A DNA stretch of 64,000 nt. Origin: Arion vulgaris. Its lineage: Eukaryota; Mollusca; Gastropoda; Stylommatophora; Arionidae. Shown in pieces: positions 1-10,317 of this stretch. Each line of letters starts with the position of its first letter. Within the stretch, counting starts at the first letter, position 1. Both the position numbers and the translations under genes were made by a program. The notes beneath the pieces are model-generated. The model was not told the origin of the DNA. It was given only the letters and a program-made list of their open reading frames with translations, and ran no database searches. The stretch lies in the NCBI GenBank assembly GCA_020796225.1, contig CM036755.1, positions 83,895,803 to 83,959,802 on the forward strand, in the 5' to 3' direction.

Positions 1-50
1 TACAGTGCGAGAGCAATTATTATTATTTTTATTGTTATTATTTATTCCCC
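1..50 (+). mobile_element. Possible 3' tail of a non-LTR element
   Basis: The first 50 bases contain GCGAGAGCAATTATTATTATT. This resembles the 3' end of the RTE-like copy near 20850-20875 (GTACGAGAGGAATTATTATT), an element ending in an ATT-rich tail. The body of the element would lie left of the window. The call rests on one short similarity and could be a simple AT-rich tract. Confidence 0.3.
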
Positions 51-83
51 TCAACATGAATATATATTTTCCAGTTCCAGCCA

Positions 84-2153
84 AGATGAAATATGAACAA
101 ACAATATGAAACTGCAAGGATACAATAGTAACAAGATGAAATATGAACAAACAATATGAAACTGCAAGGATACAATAGCAACAAGATGAAATATGAACAA
201 ACAATATGAAACTGCAACGATACAATAGCAACAAGATGAAATATGAACAAACAATATGAAACTGCAAGGATACAATAGCAACAAGATGAAATATGAACAA
301 ACAATATGAAACTGCAAGGATACAATAGCAACAAGATGAAATATGAACAAACAATATGAAACTGCAAGGATACAATAGCAACAAGATGAAATATGAACAA
401 ACAATATGAAACTGCAAGGATACAATAGCAACAAGATGAAATATGAACAAACAATATGAAACTGCAACGATACAATAGCAACAAGATGAAATATGAACAA
501 ACAATATGAAACTGCAAGGATACAATAGCAACAAGATGAAATATGAACAAACAATATGAAACTGCAAGGATACAATAGCAACAAGATGAAATATGAACAA
601 ACAATATGAAACTGCAAGGATACAATAGCAACAAGATGAAATACGAACAAACAATATGAAACTGCAATGATACAATAGCAACAAGATGAAATATGAACAA
701 ACAATATGAAACTGCAAGGATACAATAGCAACAAGATGAAATATGAACAAACAATATGAAACTGCAAGGATACAATAGCAACAAGATGAGATATGAACAA
801 ACAATATGAAACTCAAGGATACAATAGCAACAAGATGAAATATGAACAAACAATATGAAACTGCAAGGATACAATAGCAACAAGATGAAATATGAACAAA
901 CAATATGAAACTCAAGGATACAATAGCAACAAGATGAAATATGAACAAACAATATGAAACTGCAATGATGCAATAGCAACAAGATGAAATACGAACAAAC
1001 AATATGAAACTGCAATGATACAATAGCAACAAGATGAAATATGAACAAACAATATGAAACTGCAATGATGCAATAGCAACAAGATGAAATATGAACAAAC
1101 AATATGAAACTCAAGGATACAATAGCAACAAGATGAAATATGAACAAACAATATGAAACTGCAAGGATACAACAGTAACAAGATGAAATATGAACAAACA
1201 ATATGAAACTCAAGGATACAATAGTAACAAGATGAAATATAAACAAACAATATGAAACTGCAAGGATACAACAGTAACAAGATGAAATAAGAACAAACAA
1301 TATGAAACTGCAAGGATACATCAGTAACAAGATGAAATATGAACAAACAATATGAAACTGCAAGGATACAATAGCAACAAGATGTAATATGAACAAACAA
1401 TATGAAACTGCAACGATACAATAGCAACAAGATGAAATATGAACAAACAATATGAAACTGCAATGATACAATAGCAACAAGATGAGATATGAACAAACAA
1501 TATGAAACTGCAAGGATACAATAGCAACAAGATGAAATACGAACAAACAATATGAAACTGCAATGATGCAATAGCAACAAGATGAGATATGAACAAACAA
1601 TATGAAACTGAAAGGATACAATAGCAACAAGATGAAATATGAACAAACAATATGAAACTGCAAGGATACAATAGCAACAAGATGAGATATGAACAAACAA
1701 TATGAAACTCAAGGATACAATAGCAACAAGATGAAATATGAACAAACAATATGAAACTGCAAGGATACAATAGCAACAAGATGAAATATGAACAAACAAT
1801 ATGAAACTGCAATGATACAATAGCAACAAGATGAAATATGAACAAACAATATGAAACTGCAATGATGCAATAGCAACAAGATGAAATATGAACAAACAAT
1901 ATGAAACTGCAAGGATACAATAGCAACAAGATGAGATATGAACAAACAATATGAAACTGCAAGGATACAATAGCAACAAGATGAAATATGAACAAACAAT
2001 ATGAAACTGCAAGGATACAATAGCAACAAGATGAAATATGAACAAACAATATGATACTGCAAGGATACAATAGCAACAAGATGAAATATGAACAAACAAT
2101 ATGAAACTCAAGGATACAATAGCAACAAGATGAAATATGAACAAACAATATGA
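84..2153. repeat. 50-bp minisatellite, about 41 copies
   Basis: The monomer runs from ACAAGATGAAATATGAACAA through CTGCAAGGATACAATAGCA. Most copies are 50 bp. Several are 49 bp, lacking one G in the CTGCAAGG segment (for example near 813, 912, 1111, 1210, 1709 and 2108). Common point variants are AAGGATA/AACGATA/AATGATA and AGATGAAAT/AGATGAGAT. No stop codon occurs in several minus-strand frames, so long hydrophobic ORFs appear there; these are products of the repeat, not genes. The array ends about 25 bp from the splice donor of the micro-exon at 2185-2211. Confidence 0.97.
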
Positions 2154-2184
2154 TATAAAACAGTTTATACAGTTTGTTACTTAC

Positions 2185-2211
2185 GTCCGTAAGTGCTCAT
2201 TAACCACACTT
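2185..2211 (-). CDS. 27-nt micro-exon, cassette K-VWLMSTYG
   Basis: On the minus strand an acceptor (ATTTTACAG) precedes exactly 27 nt, followed by the donor GTAAGTAAC. With two nucleotides completing the previous codon and one left over, it reads V-W-L-M-S-T-Y-G. The split first codon becomes K if joined to the exon at 4929. It shares Trp-Leu and the GGAC 3' end with most of the other six micro-exons. It is the most downstream member in the window, and the transcript would continue left. The 27-nt length is symmetric, so skipping keeps the frame. Function is unknown. The evidence is sequence pattern only; no transcript was seen. Confidence 0.75.
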
Positions 2212-2278
2212 CTGTAAAATACAAAATAATTGAAATCAATATTGAACCATTGTTTGAATTAACGAATGTTTTTTGTTA

Positions 2279-2688
2279 CTGGTTATTGGTTACTAAACTG
2301 ACGTCATTGTACTCCAGGCAGACTCATAGGTGCTCAGTCTACCTCAACAGATATCGAAGAGTATGCATTCTAATGGTTCCTGTGACTCGCTGATTAAACA
2401 CACCTCTCGCTCTGCCTCTGAGGCATCCAGTTCGACTTGAACAACGGGTAACTACAAACTGCCTAAATCGCTTGATCGATTCAACATCGATTTTAGTGTC
2501 CTCATCCAACAGACAGTCACGAAGAGACCGAAGAATATCCCCTTATCCATCTTCAACTCCCCAACAATCGATGCTGTTGATGCAAGCCTGGCTGCTCTCT
2601 CATTACCGTATACATCCGCATGCCCAGGACAGTATATCCACGTAAGCCGCTGGAGGTTAGCAACTTCTATAGACGTCATCCACTCAAG
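2279..2688 (-). pseudogene. 5'-truncated RNase H end of family-A non-LTR element
   Basis: On the minus strand this encodes the last third of the RNase H domain and 3' tail of the same element family as 29118-30490, including WIYCPGHAD and GNERAARLAS. The final catalytic position, read GNERAD in relatives, is GNERAA here, so the Asp is lost. The copy begins abruptly near 2688 and ends at the family 3' motif TTAGTAACCAATAAC. It is a dead 5'-truncated insertion in the intron downstream of the micro-exon at 4929, in the same orientation as the micro-exon gene. A similar fragment lies at 38071-38536. Confidence 0.85.
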
Positions 2689-3036
2689 TAGTCATCCTGT
2701 TGTATCCATGTTTCTGTTAATGAACACCAATACTATTGATCTTAGTTCTTGTTTTTTCTGCAACAGACTATTTTTTAAATGTTAATTATGACTTACCTTT
2801 CTATTTAATTCGTTCATTTTCTCTCTCTCCCTCTTTCTTTCTATCTATCTTTCTTCTTCATTGCTTACGTGTGCATCAACATGAGAGTGCACACATTCAG
2901 CTTATAGAACTGTGAATTTGTGTACTTGAGTTTACTGGACCTCGAGGTTCCCATAGAGGAGACAATCAATTGACCGTGGATTACTGGCTGGTGTAAATGA
3001 GCATCAACATGTTGAAGAGGTCTATTCTTCTTTGAT
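2689..3036. other. Unassigned intron-like sequence
   Basis: No gene is seen. A pyrimidine-rich TC tract occupies about 2818-2866. Confidence 0.6.
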
Positions 3037-3131
3037 GTTTCTTTTACTGGTACACCTAGAGATTGTTTCTTTTACTGGTACACCTATAGATTGTTTCTTC
3101 TACTGGTACACCTAGAGATTGTTTCTTCAGT
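3037..3131. repeat. 28-bp tandem repeat, about 3.4 copies
   Basis: The monomer is GTTTCTTTTACTGGTACACC plus TAGAGATT, with one T/C and one G/T variant between copies. It is flanked by single-copy sequence. Confidence 0.93.
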
Positions 3132-3176
3132 GCATGCACTTTGTGGGAATTACGTATTGTTCTTACAAGACTGGGA

Positions 3177-3322
3177 ACCACCACATTATCCCCGAGACGT
3201 GCAGACCTACATAGAGTGTTGAGTGACCACCACATTATCCCCGAGACGTGCAGACCTACATAGAGTGTTGAGTGACCACCACATTATCCCCGAGACGTGC
3301 AGACCTACATATAGTGTTGAGT
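3177..3322. repeat. 49-bp tandem repeat, 3 copies
   Basis: The monomer begins GACCACCACATTATCCCCGA and ends TAGAGTGTTGAGT. Copies are nearly identical; the third has TATAGTG for TAGAGTG. It lies 45 bp from the 28-bp repeat. Confidence 0.95.
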
Positions 3323-3556
3323 GTGGAACTACTTCATGAAGCTGAATGGATATATAAAAGACATAGTCGTATGTATGAAACGACTGCGCAAGATCAATTT
3401 TGCATCTGAGAGTAAGAATGTTGAATGTGCAACCATTGAAGGAAGTAGTATAAGCATCTGTGGAGAAGAGACAAGATCATAATCACATCTCGATGTCAAC
3501 ATGGCATAATGTGAGAAGAATGGTGAGAGTTTTAACTGCTGGCATAAACCGATTAG
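3323..3556. other. Unassigned spacer between arrays
   Basis: Single-copy sequence without a convincing ORF or splice-flanked micro-exon. Confidence 0.5.
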
Positions 3557-4727
3557 CCATCTGAGGTAAAGGATGTTTAGTGTGTAACTACTACAAGATG
3601 TCTACTAGAAAAATGAGGTAAAGAATGTTTAGTGTGTAACTAGTGCAAGATGTCGACTAGACAGATGAGGTAAAGAATGTTTAGTGTGTAACTACTACAA
3701 GATGTCGTTTACACTGATGAGGTAAAGAATGTTTAGTGTGTAACTACTACAAGATGTCGTTTAGACTGTTGAGGTAAAGAATGTTGAGTATGTAACTACT
3801 ACAAGATGTCGTTTACACTGATGAGGTAAAGAATGTTGAGTGTGTAACTACTACAAGATGTCAACTAGACTGATGAAGTAAAGAATGTTGAGTGTGTAAC
3901 TACTACAAGATGTCAACTATACTGATGAGGTAAAGAATGTTGAGTATGTAACTAGTGCAAGATGTCAACTAGACTGATGAGGTAAAGAATGTTGAGTGTG
4001 TAACTACTACAAGATGTCAACTAGACTGATGAGGTAAAGAATGTTGAGTATGTAACTACTACAAGATGTCGACTAGACTGATGAGGTAAAGAATGTTGAG
4101 TATGTAACTACTACAAGATGTCGACTAGACTGATGAGGTAAAGAATGTTGAGTGTGTAACTACTACAAGATGTCGACTAGACTGATGAGGTAAAGAATGT
4201 TGAGTGTGTAACTACTACAAGATGTCGACTAGACTGATGAGGTAAAGAATGTTGAGTGTGTAACTAGTGCAAGATGTCGACTAGACTGATGAGGTAAAGA
4301 ATGTTGAGTGTGTAACTACTACAAGATGTCGACTAGACTGATGAGGTAAAGAATGTTGAGTATGTAACTAGTGCAAGATGTCAACTAGACTGATGAGGTA
4401 AAGAATGTTGAGTATGTAACTACTACAAGATGTCAACTAGACTGATGAGGTAAAGAATGTTGAGTATGTAACTACTACAAGATGTCAACTAGACTGATGA
4501 GGTAAAGAATGTTGAGTGTGTAACTACTACAAGATGTCAACTAGACTGATGAGGTAAAGAATGTTGAGTATGTAACTAGTGCAAGATGTCAACTAGACTG
4601 ATGAAGTAAAGTATGTTGAGTGTGTAACTACTACAAGATGTCAACTAGACTGATGAAGTAAAGAATGTTGAGTGTGTAACTACTACAAGATGTCGTTTAG
4701 ACTGTTGAGGTAAAGAATGTTTAGAGC
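3557..4727. repeat. 52-bp minisatellite, about 22 copies
   Basis: The monomer is GATGAGGTAAAGAATGTTGA, GTGTGTAACTACTACAAGAT, GTCGACTAGACT. Variant sites include GTGTG/GTATG, ACTACTACAA/ACTAGTGCAA and GTCGAC/GTCAAC/GTCGTT. The first and last units are the most diverged, and the central ones are nearly uniform, as expected for expansion from the middle. It ends about 195 bp downstream (on the minus strand) of the donor of the micro-exon at 4929. Confidence 0.96.
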
Positions 4728-4928
4728 GTAACCGTATTAATAGATCGACATTACATCGAAGGAAAATAATATATGTTATTTCTATCAACATTTGAAAGAG
4801 AAATCTGAAAGCAAATATAAATGTTGATAATGCTAGTTATGATGTCCCTAAAGTCATTTCTTCTCTTAGCATCTTCTAAAACAAACACACGACACAAGGC
4901 GTATATGTTAATAAGTTTAATTACTTAC

Positions 4929-4955
4929 TTGCACCAGCTCCACTCAACCAAAGAC
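4929..4955 (-). CDS. 27-nt micro-exon, cassette R-LWLSGAGA
   Basis: The minus-strand acceptor is a strong polypyrimidine tract ending TTCTTCAG. It is followed by 27 nt and the donor GTAAGTAAT. In the shared phase it reads L-W-L-S-G-A-G-A, with a split codon giving R when joined to the exon at 12102. The final codon is GCA (Ala) rather than GGA (Gly), and the last base is A instead of C. Trp-Leu is kept (Leu codon TTG). It lies between a 22-bp array on the acceptor side (about 50 bp away) and a 52-bp array on the donor side. Confidence 0.77.
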
Positions 4956-5003
4956 CTGAAGAAAAAAAAACAACAACAATGTAGTCAGCACAATTAATTG
5001 GAT

Positions 5004-5668
5004 ATTATAACAGTTGTCTCATTAAATTATAACAGTTGTCTCATTAAATTATAACAGTTGTCTCATTAAATTATAACAGTTGTCTCATTAAATTATAACA
5101 GTTGTCTCATTAAATTATAACAGTTGTCTCATTAAATTATAACAGTTGTCTCATTAAATTATAACAGTTGTCTCATTAAATTATAACAGTTGTCTCATTA
5201 AATTATAACAGTTGTCTAATTAAATTATAACAGTTGTCTCATTAAATTATAACAGTTGTCTCATTAAATTATAACAGTTGTCTAATTAAATTATAACAGT
5301 TGTCTCATTAAATTATAACAGTTGTCTCATTACATTATAACAGTTGTCTCATTAAATTATAACAGTTGTCTCATTAAATTATAACAGTTGTCTCATTAAT
5401 TTTATAACAGTTGTCTCATTAAATTATAACAGTTGTATCATTCAAATTATAACAGTTGTCTCATTAAATTAAAACAGTTGTCTCATTAAATTATAGCAAT
5501 TGTCTCATTAAATTATAACAGTTGTCTCATTAAAATTATAACAGTTGTCTCATTAAATTATAGCAATTGTCTCATTAAAATTATAACAGTTGTATCATTA
5601 AATTATAGCAATTGTCTCATTAAATTATAAAAGTTGTCTCATTAAATTATAGCAATTGTCTAATTAAA
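5004..5668. repeat. 22-bp minisatellite, about 30 copies
   Basis: The monomer is ATTATAACAGTTGTCTCATT plus AA. Later copies (after about 5390) are more diverged, with one-base indels and GCAATTGTC variants. The array directly abuts an APE endonuclease fragment at 5672, with no spacer. Confidence 0.97.
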
Positions 5669-5671
5669 TTC

Positions 5672-5880
5672 CACTCCACCCTATTGCCCTTCTCGGTCTA
5701 ATCTGAAGGTGTGATAACCTCTGATCTCGAATCTATGTTGGGCATTTAGATGGGTCTCTTGTATGCACGCAACATCAATCTCGTCTTCTGCAAGTCTTAT
5801 TGCGAGTGCTTGCTTTCTGTGATGAATACCTTCGGCATTCCATTGCACAATGTTTAATCGTCGATGGCCAGTACTTTGCC
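5672..5880 (-). pseudogene. APE endonuclease N-terminal fragment of a non-LTR element
   Basis: On the minus strand this reads as the start of an apurinic-like endonuclease: NIVQWNAEGIHHRKQAL, then CIQETHLN, then FEIRGYHTFR. The Asn and Glu that begin the EEP active site (N in VQWNAEG, E in QETH) are present. The rest of the domain (GDFN, SDH) is missing, because the copy stops at the 22-bp array. The reading continues toward higher coordinates but is split by a SINE at 5899-6103. It is dead by truncation. Confidence 0.85.
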
Positions 5881-5898
5881 GTATTGAACCAGTAGCTT

Positions 5899-6103
5899 GC
5901 CCGCGTGCCCAGCGTGTTCGTAGCGCGTTGGACTACGGGTGACTAGTCCTCTGTAAGCGGGTTCAACTCCGCGGAATGGCATAAAAGCTACAGGTTCCCC
6001 AGATTTACGGTGTTCGTGGCACCGAGCGGAAGGGTTACGATGTCCATGACACCGAGCCGAAGAAGTTTCAGCTCAAGTGCTTCTGGATCGGAAAAAAAAA
6101 ATA
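5899..6103 (+). mobile_element. tRNA-derived SINE, copy 1, with 12-bp target duplication
   Basis: A 205-bp element starts GCCCGCGTGCCCAGCG and ends in a poly-A tail. GGTTCAACTCC at 5960-5970 matches a Pol III B box, and TGCCCAGCGTG near the start is an imperfect A box. Flanking direct repeats AACCAGTAGCTT at 5887-5898 and 6104-6115 are the target-site duplication and prove insertion into the endonuclease element. A second copy is at 44264-44469, about 90% alike by eye. The source tRNA was not identified. Confidence 0.88.
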
Positions 6104-6115
6104 AACCAGTAGCTT

Positions 6116-7272
6116 TTTCCCATGGGCCTCGCACGCTGCTTTGCCTAGTTGGTTACACGGTCGTATCGAACCAGTAGTGTTTTTCCCGTGGCCCGCAACC
6201 ACTGGTTTGCTAAACCGGAAGACGGGGACCTTCAGTAGCATAAAGTGGGCCCCTTCGACGCATGGGGCCCGGCACTCGTCCTGCCCGACGGATCTCCACA
6301 GGCATAGCATCATATCGACATTCTGTATTAAAAATATTCATGATAAAATTTGGTCTATGCAGCCTTAGCATGGGTAACTACCTCACAACTTTCAGTGTCA
6401 ATTGGAACTCAGTTGCTTGTCTTTCGGCCGTGTGTCCGATTTCAACCAACGTTTATTGGGTTCGCTCTCCGTTTCCTTTGATTGCCCCCAGCCAGAACCC
6501 ACAAGGCAGTGGTTGCTATTTTCTTTCAGAGCAGCGACCCTTAGACGGCATGCACTCCCGGGCTTATGAGCGATATCTTCCCACAACCGGTCGTTTTAAT
6601 GAACATCTTGGTTTGTCGTCCGTTCAGGTTTTTTTACGATTTGCTCCGTTAGCCTTTGGTTGCCCCCAACCATAAACTACAAGGCAGCAGCGGTTCACTG
6701 CTAGGGAGGACAGACTTTTGTTTCATGGCACGCTTTCGTAGTTCTTTTGAACATTGGGCATATTTTTGCGGGCTTCGGACAGGAAATGTGTGAGTTGTTT
6801 AGGGATTTCCGGCCTCTGCATTGCAGTATGTGCATTTTTGCCACTTTTGTTCTCGGACTCTCGAACTCTGCTGTTTCGTACTCGTTTGAACTTGGGCTTA
6901 TTTTTCGGACTTCGGCCAGGAAATGTGTGCAGTGTTCAGGAAATTCCAGCCCATGCATTTCTTTTCTAAGTTTACACTACCAGCACTGATAAATTCGCAC
7001 GCTGCTGTTCCGTGCTTTTGAACTTGGAGATGTTTTTACGGACTTCGGACAGGAGATGCTTGATTTGCTCACGGATTTTCGGCCCCTGTATTGTTTTTCG
7101 TGTTTGCACTTCTACCTTACTTGTAGGTCTCCCGATCCCTACCCCTTTTGCCAGACCGGAACCTAAGGCTGTTGCCAGGGTCACCGCGTCGAGGTTGGGG
7201 CAGGGTCTTGGTTAGCTCGTCCCTTCGCTAACCCTGGCTCATATTACCGCCGTGACCATGAGCTTTTGAATC
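6116..7272 (-). other. GC-richer region joining the endonuclease fragment to 18S-like DNA
   Basis: On the minus strand this lies between the 18S-like segment and the endonuclease fragment. It may be the 5' part (5' UTR or ORF1-like) of that non-LTR element. It contains two internal duplications. A diverged triplication of about 135 bp covers roughly 6742-7120, and a TTGCCCCCAACC/AAGGCAG motif occurs near 6480 and 6660. Minus-strand ORFs of 62-88 codons exist, with recurring HFLAEVRK / HLLSEVRK motifs, but I recognise no domain. Composition is clearly less AT-rich than the flanking introns. Confidence 0.5.
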
Positions 7273-7273
7273 G

Positions 7274-7401
7274 TGTCATCTATTGAACCTCGATAGATTT
7301 AATGAGCCATTTGCGGTTTCACCTTGAGACAGTCTGTACTTAGACATGCATGGCTTAATCTTTGAGACAAGCATATGACTACTGGCAGGATCAACTAGAT
7401 A
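7274..7401 (-). rRNA. 18S rRNA 5'-end fragment (about 128 nt, pseudogene)
   Basis: The minus strand closely follows the start of eukaryotic SSU rRNA: TTGATCCTGCCAGTAGTCAT, then GCTTGTCTCAAAGATTAAGC, then CATGCATGTCTAAGTA, then GGTGAAACCGC and AATGGCTCATTAAATC. The canonical CTGGTTGATCC is CTAGTTGATCC here, and there are further changes after ATTAAATC. Similarity fades near 7274, so this is a fragment, not a functional gene. CGAGGTTC and GATGACACGAT are reminiscent of molluscan 18S (from memory, low confidence). Confidence 0.85.
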
Positions 7402-7760
7402 GCTTTCATGGACGTGACTGGACGGACAATGCTCGGAGTAGGGAGACAGCGCTCTGTGCAGAGCGGATCCCGACGTCCCCGGCGAAAATGCGAAATTGAT
7501 GCGAAACGACAGAGCGCTCGCCTCCCACCGTTTTGCCGGCAAGACTGCGTCTCGCTAAGCAAAGAACGACACCATATTTCTATATGCGAACCCACAAGCT
7601 CGTTGCGAGAGCCGGGCCTTTTTTACGAGACCACCGACGAGCTTTTAAAAGTTTAGAATGATTGTATCACATCACGACCGAACAACTTCGATATACGGAC
7701 ACACACACACCGCCAGTAAGACCGCGCGAGCGAGCGAGTCTTAATAGCAGAAGCTACATT
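7402..7760 (-). other. Probable 5' external transcribed spacer remnant
   Basis: This segment lies directly upstream of the 18S start on the minus strand and is noticeably GC-richer (GCGAGCGAGCGAG, CACACACACAC near 7700-7735) than surrounding DNA. Position alone suggests 5' ETS of an rDNA unit. No independent family signature can be seen by eye. Confidence 0.45.
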
Positions 7761-8681
7761 GTCCCTTATTCGCTGGGAGCCTCATTCACTTCGTCGCGTG
7801 AAGAAGCGGAGTGTACGCTCAGTCGTTAGAGACTATGCACGCAATTGGCTATCGACACTGGGGAACCGAGCTCGCTTACTGGCTCGCCCCTACAGTTATT
7901 TTCAAAACGAGGAGGCACAGTTTGCGAGGTTTTACGAGCAGATGCATGGAGAGAAAACGTATTGTGGAAGAAGCCGGTTGTGAAGCAACGTGGCATGTTT
8001 CTTTAAGGGACTTTACAAATAGATTTAAATTAATTTTTCCGTGCGAAGAACGGATAAACTGTTAGTTAGTAATAAAATAAAGTGCGTTCTCTAAATCGAT
8101 TAGAAAGCAAAGAATTCTCTGGGAATGTTAACGACGAATCTGATTGGCTGCGTGTCTTTGTGACGGCAAAATGTGTTCGCGGTAGGGCAGTGCGTGTTAA
8201 CAGTTGTAAACATTGCTGATACACACTGTGCTAAAATTGTTTAATTAGATCGCAAGACTGTGCAATACATGTATATATATAACTCATGGACCTGAATATG
8301 GACCCACAAAAACCAATTTTAACAGTTTTCTGAGTGCAGGGTGCCTCCACTGGTTGATTGGACTGTGTTACCAGGATCGTTCAAAACCACTTTTCACAAC
8401 TGTTCTTGCCATGATTGATCTTAATATAGAGATGACCTCCTTACCCTATTTGACCTAGTTATAGTTAATATCATTTATATAATTAACCACCTGCAGAGCA
8501 CATACTTGAAGACTTCCACGAATATGACATACTAAGGTAAATCACTGGCCTAACGAAGCAACACTCGACATAAAACTAAACGGACCTCTGTGTGAGCTAC
8601 AAAAGACAGTGAACTTTACACAAGAGAAAACATTGAATATATAGACAATATTTCAAACGAAAGAAAGGAAGGAAGGAAGGA
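7761..8681. other. Unassigned sequence
   Basis: No gene recognised. Short plus ORFs at 7759-7983 and 7811-8065 overlap in different frames and show no domain. A GGAA-rich tract (GAAAGAAAGGAAGGAAGGAA) ends at about 8680, beside the MITE. Confidence 0.5.
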
Positions 8682-9344
8682 TTAAGGGGGGATTCTGGTC
8701 TTGAAACTTTTTTCGTTGCTTTGATATTAATGTTGAATTTGTATAACAATTTTGAAAGATTGTGACTTTGAATAGTAAAAGTAAATTAGAAAAAAAGTCA
8801 ATCGCGTTGCCATGGAAACAATACAAAATGGCCGCCAAGCACACAATTTCAAATCCCTAAGGCTCTGAAGTTAATGAATATAAATGAATTCTGCTTTCAC
8901 TCTAAGGTGAGCAATTGTAATATCTACAAAATTACACATCATTTTTAGGATATATCAAATATTACATTTTTTATGAATTTGTGTGTAAACACACCCCCCA
9001 AAAACAGCTTTTTTTGACCAAATTTTGAGGAAATTTTTACCCAAAATTTATTAAAAAATTAGATATTTAATATATCTAAAAATGATGTGTAATATTTTAG
9101 ATATTACAATTGTGCACATTAGAGTGAAAACATAATTCATTTACATTCATTAGATTCAGAGCCTTAGGGATTTGACATTTTTTTTTGGCGGCCATTGTGT
9201 ATTATTTCCATGGTAACACTGACATTTTTTTTTTTTTTTTCTACTATTCTAAGTCATACTCTTTCAAAATGCTTATACACATTTTATATTAATATGAAAA
9301 CAACGAAAATAGATTCTTGATTTTCAAGACCAGAATCCCCTTAA
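8682..9344. mobile_element. Foldback MITE with TTAA target duplication (piggyBac-like)
   Basis: TTAA at 8682-8685 and 9341-9344 flank a 655-bp element with long inverted arms. The left arm begins GGGGGGATTCTGGTCTTGAAA, and the right end is its complement, TTTCAAGACCAGAATCCCC. The arms match inward over about 280 bp, for example CCATGGAAACAATACAAAATGG versus the complement of GTATTATTTCCATGG. The loop lies near 8990-9050, with CACCCCCCAAAAACAG. No transposase ORF is present, so it is non-autonomous. The TTAA duplication is the piggyBac hallmark, though another family is possible. Confidence 0.82.
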
Positions 9345-9725
9345 CCACCTGAATGTTGCTGACCGTCTTGCTATAATTGATCTTCTTTCTATAGTTAACC
9401 AAATGATTGATGTATTTACATGTAATATTTGTATAGAAATATACTCATCAATAAAAACAAACCCAGACAAAACATGACAGGAACTGGAAAACGCAAGTGG
9501 CATGTACGGATATAATTTCCGAGATCATTGCCACTGGAGCATAGTACACCACCTTACAAACATTTTTCATTTCTACCCTCAGAAAACTCAGCACAAAGTC
9601 ATTTTTACTGATGATAACTAGGTGCATCGGGCATAACAAGATCCAAACGATGAGACCCCTGATTGTCAGTCCCTGTCGAATATACACTAGAGAACGACCC
9701 TGTCTGTGGCGTTGAAGTTAGGTGT
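9345..9725. other. Unassigned sequence
   Basis: Single-copy. A 79-codon minus ORF (9448-9687) has no recognisable motif. Confidence 0.5.
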
Positions 9726-10034
9726 TCACCTCTCGTTTAAAGCGTTCTCGATTCACTTCTTTATGGAGCCATCACGATATTTTTGCTAATCTCTAGTTTA
9801 AAGCGTACTCGATTCACTTCCTTATGAAGCCATCACGATATTTTTGCTAATCTCTGGTTTAAAGCTACTCGATTCACTTCCTTATGAAGCCATCACGATA
9901 TTTTTGCTAATCTCTGGTTTAACGCGTACTCGATTCACTTCCTTATGAAGCCATCACGATATTTTTGCTAATCTCTGGATTAAAGCGTACTCGATTCACT
10001 TCCTTATGGAGCCATCACGATATTTTTGCTAATG
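9726..10034. repeat. 61-bp tandem repeat, 5 copies
   Basis: The monomer runs TCTGGTTTAAAGCGTACTCG, ATTCACTTCCTTATGAAGCC, ATCACGATATTTTTGCTAATC. One copy lacks a base (AAGCTACTCG). The first and last units are the most diverged. Confidence 0.95.
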
Positions 10035-10317
10035 TGGCTAATTTGATTGAAGATGAAATCGACTTGCTAGTCTTATCGAGATGAACGAGAAAACTTATAG
10101 AGATAACTTGTTTAAGTTGAGAACGTCAAATAACCCTAGACAGTTCAAAATCGAGAAGAACAGACTGGAAAACAGCTGGATAATGTTCATTGGACCTGAG
10201 AGTAATTTCTCCAAACCGTTCTGTCCTGGGCAACTCACTAAATCTCAGACTTTAAAAACAAAATTAAAACATAGGTGTGCATCGATGGAAGTTCAGATAC
10301 ATGAATAGAATGAAAAC
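10035..10317. other. Unassigned sequence with a 75-codon ORF
   Basis: An ORF runs at 10081-10308 on the plus strand, Lys/Asn-rich and ending before the mariner-like MITE. No domain, splice context or upstream signal supports it as a gene. Confidence 0.4.

Noticed and set aside
38..2148. Long minus-strand ORFs (up to 552 codons) as a multi-pass membrane protein
   Set aside because: They are entirely the 50-bp array read through; no start context, splice structure or unique domain, and frame shifts at 49-bp monomers.
5899..5975. Genuine tRNA gene
   Set aside because: B box is good but the A box is imperfect and no cloverleaf pairing is evident; the poly-A tail and target duplications show a SINE.
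7274..7401. Functional 18S rRNA gene
   Set aside because: Only about 128 nt match, the near-universal start is mutated (CTAG for CTGG) and downstream sequence is not 18S-like to my eye.
8480..8500. Micro-exon-like TTAACCACCTGCAG near 8480 and 9341
   Set aside because: Acceptor-like and GTGGTTA similarity present, but no GTAAGT donor at 27 nt; the second is a MITE edge.
10081..10308. 75-codon ORF as a small gene
   Set aside because: No domain, no splice or promoter evidence, and it ends against a MITE; chance ORF length.
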